Origin: Planctomycetota bacterium
Lineage (GTDB): Bacteria; Planctomycetota; Brocadiia; JAJRTI01
Assembly: GCA_024278415.1 (NCBI GenBank)
Contig: JAJRTI010000401.1
Coordinates: 1 to 9,129, forward strand
Direction of reading: 5' to 3'
DNA: 9,129 nt
Shown here: positions 1-5,187 of the stretch, in pieces
How the letters are laid out: each line of letters starts with the position of its first letter
How positions within the stretch are numbered: the first letter of the stretch is position 1
Position numbers and translations under genes: made by a program
Notes under the pieces: generated by a model
The model's database searches: none
The model's input: the letters and a program-made list of their open reading frames with translations, nothing else
What the model was told of the DNA's origin: nothing

Positions 1-632
1 CGCCACACGATGTCGCAGCGCTGGCAGCACCCGCGAAGGCCCCCCACGAGCAGCTTGGGGTTCTGGAGGTCCAGGTCGTAGCGGAACAGCTTCGACTTGG
101 AGCCCAAGCTCCAGCCGGAGCCGTACGCGACGAAGAGATCCCGGCCGCTCACGGCCATGCCCGACACGGCCGGCGGCCGGCCGTGGCCGCGTCGCCGGCT
201 CACCGCGCTCACCGGCGAGGCCAAGCTCGCCGGCGCCGCGCCTGTCTTGAGCACGTCGCCCTGCGGACTGACCTTCGCGAGCTTGCCCTTGCCGGCCACG
301 TAGAGCGCCCCGTCCGGGCCAAGGGCCATGCCCTCTGGGCCGAAGTCGAGTTTGATCGTGCGGACCACCTTGCCAGCAGGGTTGATGACCTTGATCTCCT
401 GGGCGCCCAGGTCCGCGGCGAGCAGATTGCCGGCCGCGTCGAGCCGCAGCGCGGAGAGGTGCTTGAACGCCACGTTGAGCGGAGCCAACTCCCGGTGGGT
501 CGCGGTCTCCGCCCCCACGTCGGGCAGCGAATCTGGCCCTCGGCGTCTGCCGCGAGCCGGGGCAGACGCCGCGGCCGGTGCCAGCCACGCGAGGGCCAGA
601 GCCGATACCAACATCATCTTCACACGCTTCAT
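1..632 (-). CDS. Secreted NHL/SMP-30-like beta-propeller protein, N-terminal part (cut by window edge)
   Basis: The minus strand is open from an ATG at 632 to the window edge (210 codons), so the C-terminus is missing. An AAGAAGGAG ribosome-binding site at 639-647 sits just upstream of that ATG and supports it as the start. Residues 1-24 look like a Sec signal peptide: a basic start (MKRVK), a hydrophobic core around 7-22, and an Ala-rich cleavage region (AAASAPA). The mature part shows two propeller-blade patterns of the NHL/SMP-30 kind. The first is at about 58-94 (LRLDAAGNLLAADLGAQEI), the second at about 98-130 (GMALGPDGALYVAGKGK). A Cys-Cys-x-x-Cys cluster lies at 202-206, just before the edge. 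Such proteins are usually exported and act as binding scaffolds or lactonase-like enzymes; the substrate cannot be read from this fragment. It is transcribed divergently from the gene at 842. A PQQ-type propeller is the main alternative. Confidence 0.75.
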   Translation of the reverse strand, partial: MKRVKMMLVSALALAWLAPAAASAPARGRRRGPDSLPDVGAETATHRELAPLNVAFKHLSALRLDAAGNLLAADLGAQEIKVINPAGKVVRTIKLDFGPEGMALGPDGALYVAGKGKLAKVSPQGDVLKTGAAPASLASPVSAVSRRRGHGRPPAVSGMAVSGRDLFVAYGSGWSLGSKSKLFRYDLDLQNPKLLVGGLRGCCQRCDIVW

Positions 633-692
633 GACGGACTCCTTCTTCGGACGCGCTCAATCGCCAGACATTCCCGGCGCGGGCCACATGGG

Positions 693-721
693 ATTGTACC
701 CCTGCGCGTCGGCCCCGGCAA
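693..721 (-). promoter_or_regulatory. Sigma70-type promoter for the propeller gene
   Basis: Read on the minus strand, a -35 box TTGCCG (721-716) and a -10 box TACAAT (698-693) are separated by exactly 17 bases. The -10 box is one base from consensus and the -35 box matches four of six positions. The expected transcript starts near 686, leaving a leader of roughly 55 bases to the ATG at 632. The same -35 form (TTGCCC) with the same spacing precedes the gene at 7623. Confidence 0.55.
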
Positions 722-771
722 GACGCCGCGCCGCGCGGATTGTGAACGCGAGCGCCATGGGGCGTTTGTGC

Positions 772-799
772 TTGGCTGCGTTTGCGGATTTGATACGAT
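772..799 (+). promoter_or_regulatory. Candidate extended -10 promoter for the 842-1902 unit
   Basis: TTGGCT (772-777) and TACGAT (794-799) are 16 bases apart, and TGA directly before the -10 box gives an extended -10 (TGn). Transcription would begin around 806, about 35 bases before the ATG at 842. The boxes are imperfect, but the position between divergent genes and the extended -10 make this the best plus-strand candidate. Confidence 0.4.
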
Positions 800-841
800 G
801 GGGCGCCGCACACGCACACCGCCCGAGGCAAGGAGGGTTTC

Positions 842-1081
842 ATGCCTGAAGGCTCAAGCCATCTGGAACTGGAGTACTCGTCGATTCCCGTGTTCGCCGA
901 TGACGGCACCATCGACATGGGCGAGTTGAATTTCCTGCTGGGCCTGGCGCTCAGGGACAACGAGATCGACGACGACGAACGCCGCGTGCTGGCGGGCATC
1001 TTCGGCCGCGTGCCAGCCGACAACGTGGACCCGCGCGTGGCGAAGAAGATCGCGGCGGTGCGCGCGAAGTATGGAATCTGA
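842..1081 (+). CDS. Small acidic protein with two EF-hand-like (TerB-like) half motifs
   Basis: A 79-residue soluble protein with a very strong ribosome-binding site (AAGGAGG, 830-836) five bases before the ATG. It has no signal peptide or membrane segment. Two copies of the pattern D-(G/N)-x-I-D-x-x-E occur 18 residues apart, at about 21-28 (DGTIDMGE) and 39-46 (DNEIDDDE). Each is followed by a hydrophobic helix. They resemble the second half of an EF-hand loop with Glu at position 12, but positions 1 and 3 are hydrophobic (V17/A19 and L35/L37), so ordinary calcium binding is doubtful. The same look occurs in the helical TerB-like fold. The C-terminus is basic (RVAKKIAAVRAKYGI). It lies 23 bases before the creatininase-family gene, so the two are probably co-transcribed. 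I do not recognise a characterised family, and no function is assigned. Confidence 0.8.
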   Translation: MPEGSSHLELEYSSIPVFADDGTIDMGELNFLLGLALRDNEIDDDERRVLAGIFGRVPADNVDPRVAKKIAAVRAKYGI

Positions 1082-1104
1082 ATTCGCCTCACAAGGAGCC
1101 CCCA

Positions 1105-1902
<798 letters not shown>

Positions 1903-1920
1903 CGACGCCCCGCCTATAGT

Positions 1921-1980
1921 GCCCACGCCAGTGAGCCTCCGTCGGGGCGCGTGGGCGTCAGAGGGCTCACTGACGTGAGC
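1921..1980 (+). repeat. Interleaved inverted repeats (possible pseudoknot or switch) upstream of the aldolase gene
   Basis: Three complementary pairings overlap in 60 bases. Stem A pairs GCCCACGC (1921-1928) with GCGTGGGC (1949-1956). Stem B pairs CAGTGAGCC (1929-1937) with GGCTCACTG (1964-1972). Stem C pairs GCTCAC (1965-1970) with GTGAGC (1975-1980) around a TGAC loop. A and B cross each other, as in an H-type pseudoknot, while B and C compete for the same strand. All pairs are perfect. There is no T-run, so an ordinary intrinsic terminator is not supported. It lies between the creatininase stop and the promoter at 2059-2064. A regulatory RNA element, a transcription-end structure, or a binding site for a dimeric protein are all possible. 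Confidence 0.5.
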
Positions 1981-2040
1981 ACTACAGGCACGGGAGGCGC
2001 ACTGATCCGCCGCACGGCGGACACCACAGGCGCGCGGGTG

Positions 2041-2064
2041 TTGACGCCCCAACTCTGGTATACT
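2041..2064 (+). promoter_or_regulatory. Extended -10 promoter upstream of the aldolase gene
   Basis: TATACT (2059-2064) is preceded by TGG, giving an extended -10 (TGGTATACT). A TTGACG at 2041-2046 looks like a -35 box but is only 12 bases away, too close for standard sigma70 spacing. The site may rely on the extended -10 alone. Transcription would start near 2071, about 50 bases before the ATG at 2124. Confidence 0.45.
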
Positions 2065-2108
2065 CCCGCATCTTGCCCGCGCACCAGCGCACATCACTTC
2101 TCCGAGAC

Positions 2109-2113
2109 AGGAG
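2109..2113 (+). promoter_or_regulatory. Ribosome-binding site that fixes the aldolase start at 2124
   Basis: AGGAG lies 10 bases before the ATG at 2124. An in-frame ATG at 2073 would add 17 residues, but it has no ribosome-binding site and falls at the predicted transcription start. Family alignment also begins at the residues after 2124 (FTGLTNAIVTPF), so 2124 is preferred. Confidence 0.7.
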
Positions 2114-2123
2114 CCCGCTCGCA

Positions 2124-3011
2124 ATGCCCATTTTTACTGGCCTGACCAACGCTATCGTGACGCCGTTCGACGAGGACGGCAACTTCGACGAGAAAGCCTA
2201 TCGCGAGCTGATCTCGTGGCAGCTCGAAAACGGGCTGCACGGCATGTTCATCTGCGGCGGAGGCGGCGAGGGCATCCTCATGAGCGTCGAGGAGCGCAAG
2301 ACGGCCGCGGCCGCGGCGATCGACGAGATCGGCGGCCGCGGGCACAAGATCGTGCACGTGGGCGCGCTCCCAACCCGGGACAGCGTCGAACTCGCGCTCC
2401 ACGCGCAGGACCTCGGAGCGGACGCGATCAGCTCGCTCCCGCCGTTTATGTTCGGCCGGGACGACGACTCGGTCGTGGAGCACTTCGCGCAGGTCGTGGA
2501 GGCCGTCGACGTGCCGGTCTACGCGTACCATCTGCCGTTCATGACTTGTGTCGAAATCTACGCGCCCCTCATGCAGCGGCTCGTGGACGAGGCCGGGGTC
2601 ACTGGCATCAAGTTCACCGATTACAATCTCCTCCAGATGCAGCTCCTGCTCAAGGTGACCGAGGACTTGCTCTATGGCCGCGACGAGCAGATCCTGGCCG
2701 CGCTGGTCATGGGCGCGCCGGGCGGCATCGGCAGCACGTACAACGTCATGCCCAACCTCTTCGGCCGGCTCTGGAAAGAGTGGCAGACCGGCGAACTGGA
2801 GGCCGCGCAAGCCACGCAGGGGGCGATCAACAGCATCATCGGCGTGTTGCTCGAATACGGCGGCATCGGCGCCTGCAAGGAGATGCTCAACTTCCTCGGG
2901 TTCGACGCGGGCTTCCCCCGCCGCCCCAACCGCACACTCAAGCCGGCCCAATCGGCCAAGCTGAAGGCCGACCTCGAGACGGTGGGGTATTTCGATCTGG
3001 TCAGCAAATAA
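2124..3011 (+). CDS. N-acetylneuraminate lyase-like class I aldolase (DHDPS/NAL family)
   Basis: A 295-residue TIM-barrel aldolase of standard length. The family makes or splits 2-keto acids through a Schiff base between lysine and pyruvate. Visible signatures are NAIVTPF (9-15), the catalytic Tyr in YHLP (Y135) and the Schiff-base Lys in GIKFTD (K163). Several features point to sialic acid lyase rather than dihydrodipicolinate synthase. GRDEQ (D187/E188) matches the sugar-binding Asp-Glu of E. coli NanA, and GIGSTYN (S204) matches its GIGSTYN segment. The odd point is the glycine-rich loop, CGGGGEG (44-50). The pyruvate-carboxylate-binding Ser-Thr of NAL (Thr-Thr in DHDPS) is Gly46-Gly47 here. 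The substrate may be a different keto-acid sugar. It is probably cytoplasmic, heads a unit with the membrane enzyme 12 bases downstream in the same frame, and has an extended -10 promoter. Confidence 0.85.
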   Translation: MPIFTGLTNAIVTPFDEDGNFDEKAYRELISWQLENGLHGMFICGGGGEGILMSVEERKTAAAAAIDEIGGRGHKIVHVGALPTRDSVELALHAQDLGADAISSLPPFMFGRDDDSVVEHFAQVVEAVDVPVYAYHLPFMTCVEIYAPLMQRLVDEAGVTGIKFTDYNLLQMQLLLKVTEDLLYGRDEQILAALVMGAPGGIGSTYNVMPNLFGRLWKEWQTGELEAAQATQGAINSIIGVLLEYGGIGACKEMLNFLGFDAGFPRRPNRTLKPAQSAKLKADLETVGYFDLVSK

Positions 3012-3023
3012 CACCCCGTCCAC

Positions 3024-5078
3024 ATGGATCGTCCTTGGTCTCGACTCCGGCGCGTGGTGCGCAACGCGATTGCGTGCGCGGCCGTGTTCGCGGCCATGGA
3101 CGCGGCGTACGCGCTGGTTGTGTTCGGCCGCCAGCACATGCCGCTCGACGAGTTCGTGTGCCACGGCGCGCTTGCGTTCCTGATCTTCGCTGGGGTGGCT
3201 TTGGCCGTGGGAGTGGCAGGGCTGGGGCTGGGGTTCTTCGTGCGGCCGGCGGGGCGCGCCTTGGCGGCCCCCGCGCTCGTGTTCGGCGTCGTCGGAGCGC
3301 TCTGGGCCGCGGCATGGTCGGATCTCGCGCTCCTGCCGGACGTGGTGCGGCCCGGGCTGTGGGGCTTCGCGGCCACGATCGGCCTGGCGCTTCTCGTGGC
3401 CGGGGCCGGCATCGGCTGCGTCGTGGAGATCGTGCGCCGGCTCACCGCCAGGTGGCGCACGTTGCGCTTTGTGCTCACGAGCGCGGGCCTCGCGCTGTTT
3501 GTGGCGTACGTGGGCCTCGCGGCGGCCGCGTTGTGGCAGGCGCGCCCGGCCGCCCCAAGCCCCGGGCGGCAGAACGTGGTGCTGATTACCATCGACGCGC
3601 TCCGCGCCGACTACCTCTCGTGCTACGGGGGGCCGACGCCAACGCCCCACATCGACGCGCTTGCCAGCCAAGGAGTCCGGTTCGCGCGCGCCGCGTCCAC
3701 CGCGCCTTGGACCCGGCCGTCGGTCACGTCGATCCTCACGGGCGTGTACCCGAGCGTGCATGGCCTCGGCGAGAAGGGCGTCGGCGTCCGCGGGCCAAAC
3801 GCCAACACCCTGCCGCCGCGGCTGCGCACGCTAGCGGAAGCGTTCGCGGTCGCCGGGTTCGCCACGCAGGCCTTCGTGGCCAACATCCAGATCGATGCGC
3901 GCTTTGGCGTGGGCCGGGGCTTCGACGACTACTGCATGTATGAGCCCATCGGCACGCGCGCGGCGCGACTCACGCTGGACGAAGCCGCGTCTCCCGGGCG
4001 GCTGGTGAGCCGCCGGGCCCGGCGCATCGCCACGCTGCGGCTGATCGACCGCCCTGCCAAGGAGGTGGGCGCGGGGCGTTCAGAAGGGCCATCGCTGCTC
4101 GCGCCTGCGGGCTTCTTTGCCGTCGGCAGCGCTATCCGATGGCTACGCCACGCGCCGCGGCCGTTTTTCCTTTGGGTGCATCTCATGGACGTGCACCAGT
4201 ATTGGAACTTCGAGTTCCAACCGCAGACGAAGCCCTCGGCTGCCCCCGGCATGGCCGGGCTGGTCCACTTCGCATGCGCTTCACGGCTCAACAACGAGGC
4301 GGTAGAGGCTCCTTGGGAACTGGCTGGCCGGGAGGAGCCGCCCGAGGTGGAGGGCGGGGGCGAGCAGGCGGCAGGCCCCCATGACTCGCAAGCCGAGAGC
4401 GGGGATTTCCCCAAGCGATACCGCCACAACCTGATGCACGAGGATGCACTGGTGGGGCGTCTGCTCGCGGAGATCGATCGGCTCGGCCTTCGCGACTCGA
4501 CGCACGTGCTGCTCACCAGCGACCACGGCGAGGAGTTCGGCGAGCACGGAGGCTCGTGGCACGGATACACCCAGTATGAGGAAGTCACGCACGTGCCGCT
4601 GATTGTGCGCAGCCCGGCGCTGCCTGCGGCGCCGGCCGTGGTGGCGGCGCTGTGCAGCGGGGTGGACGTCGCTCCGACCCTGGCGACCCTGGCCGGCGTG
4701 CCGCTGCCTCCCACGTTCATGGGGCGCTCGCTCGCCTCGCGGCTGAAGATCCATGACGACGATTCCCGGCCGGTCTTCTCGGAGTTCACTTCCGACATGG
4801 CCCAAGAGCGCAAAGCGGTGCGCCGCGGCATGATGAAGCTCATCTCCGCCAACGAGACGAAGCCGGCCGAACTCTATGACCTCGCGACAGATCCCCGGGA
4901 GCAGGACAACTTCTCCGGTGAAGAGCCGTATCTCCTTGAAGAGTTGACCGCGCTGCTACGCCAATGGGAGCAAGACCAGGCCACGGCTGCCGCGGCTATC
5001 CGCAAGGGCCACCAGCGCATGGCCATCATCGACGGCGAGATGGACAAGATGCTCAAGGGGCTGGGCTACCGGTACTGA
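3024..5078 (+). CDS. Membrane-anchored sulfatase-fold hydrolase or transferase with Thr nucleophile (paralogue 1)
   Basis: A 684-residue alkaline-phosphatase-superfamily protein (sulfatase Pfam type). Five hydrophobic segments are seen at about 12-34, 48-73, 81-104, 111-136 and 149-171. Basic residues flank the cytoplasmic ends, which places the catalytic domain outside the cytoplasm. Catalytic signatures are ITIDALRADY (D191, D196), APWTRPS (T230), HLMDVH (386-391) and SDHGEEFGEHG (D500/H501) followed by H513. The C-terminus has the usual ELYDLATDP and a closing LGY. Counting back from LTG, T230 sits where sulfatases have the Cys/Ser that becomes formylglycine, and Val replaces the CxPSR Arg. 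A true sulfatase is therefore doubtful; a phosphodiesterase or phospho-group transferase is possible. A polar Glu/Gly-rich insert spans about 437-462. No Shine-Dalgarno motif precedes the ATG, and the aldolase stop is 12 bases upstream, so translational coupling is likely. Confidence 0.85.
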   Translation: MDRPWSRLRRVVRNAIACAAVFAAMDAAYALVVFGRQHMPLDEFVCHGALAFLIFAGVALAVGVAGLGLGFFVRPAGRALAAPALVFGVVGALWAAAWSDLALLPDVVRPGLWGFAATIGLALLVAGAGIGCVVEIVRRLTARWRTLRFVLTSAGLALFVAYVGLAAAALWQARPAAPSPGRQNVVLITIDALRADYLSCYGGPTPTPHIDALASQGVRFARAASTAPWTRPSVTSILTGVYPSVHGLGEKGVGVRGPNANTLPPRLRTLAEAFAVAGFATQAFVANIQIDARFGVGRGFDDYCMYEPIGTRAARLTLDEAASPGRLVSRRARRIATLRLIDRPAKEVGAGRSEGPSLLAPAGFFAVGSAIRWLRHAPRPFFLWVHLMDVHQYWNFEFQPQTKPSAAPGMAGLVHFACASRLNNEAVEAPWELAGREEPPEVEGGGEQAAGPHDSQAESGDFPKRYRHNLMHEDALVGRLLAEIDRLGLRDSTHVLLTSDHGEEFGEHGGSWHGYTQYEEVTHVPLIVRSPALPAAPAVVAALCSGVDVAPTLATLAGVPLPPTFMGRSLASRLKIHDDDSRPVFSEFTSDMAQERKAVRRGMMKLISANETKPAELYDLATDPREQDNFSGEEPYLLEELTALLRQWEQDQATAAAAIRKGHQRMAIIDGEMDKMLKGLGYRY

Positions 5079-5097
5079 CAATCCTAGCGCCGCGTGC

Positions 5098-5166
5098 GGA
5101 GCGGAAGGCCTTCGCCTTGCGTCTCGTGGCCGGCTTAAGGTTCGGAATGCGGAGGCATTCCGCTCC
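5098..5166. repeat. REP-like palindromic element between the two paralogues
   Basis: Two 24-base arms, 5098-5121 and the reverse complement of 5143-5166, match at 20 of 24 positions around a 21-base centre. Each arm is also internally palindromic. The left contains GAAGGCCTTC (5104-5113). The right forms CGGAATGC-GGAG-GCATTCCG (5143-5162), a perfect 8-base-pair stem. Matching arms starting GGAGCGGAA(G/T)GCC suggest a mobile or repetitive extragenic element rather than a simple terminator, and no T-run follows. It fills most of the 109-base spacer and ends 8 bases before the ribosome-binding site of the next gene. Confidence 0.65.
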
Positions 5167-5187
5167 AGACGTGTAGGAGCACACAAC

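Noticed and set aside
183..929. Plus-strand open frame (248 codons) over the propeller gene and divergent promoters
   Set aside because: The minus-strand frame has a signal peptide, ribosome-binding site and propeller blades, and the plus frame runs through both promoter candidates into the 842 gene in another frame.
1915..1920. TATAGT as a promoter -10 box after the creatininase gene
   Set aside because: No TTG-like -35 box lies at 16-18 bases upstream and there is no extended -10; kept only as a comment on the inverted-repeat region.
2124..3011. Naming the aldolase dapA (dihydrodipicolinate synthase) or firmly nanA
   Set aside because: GIGSTYN and the Asp-Glu pair argue against dapA, and the missing Ser-Thr pair and lack of other sialic acid genes argue against a firm nanA.
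2094..3761. Long minus-strand open frame (555 codons) across the aldolase and membrane enzyme genes
   Set aside because: It is antisense to two genes with clear family motifs, is extremely rich in Arg, Ala, Glu and His with no domain pattern, and is explained by the GC-rich third positions of the real genes.
2216..3943. Plus-strand open frame (575 codons) overlapping the aldolase and paralogue 1
   Set aside because: Arg/Gly/Ala-rich shadow in another frame with no recognisable motif; the real genes in this interval have catalytic signatures.
5143..5162. Intrinsic terminator after paralogue 1
   Set aside because: The hairpin is perfect but is followed by GCTCCAGAC, not a T-run, and it is better explained as one arm of a larger inverted repeat.
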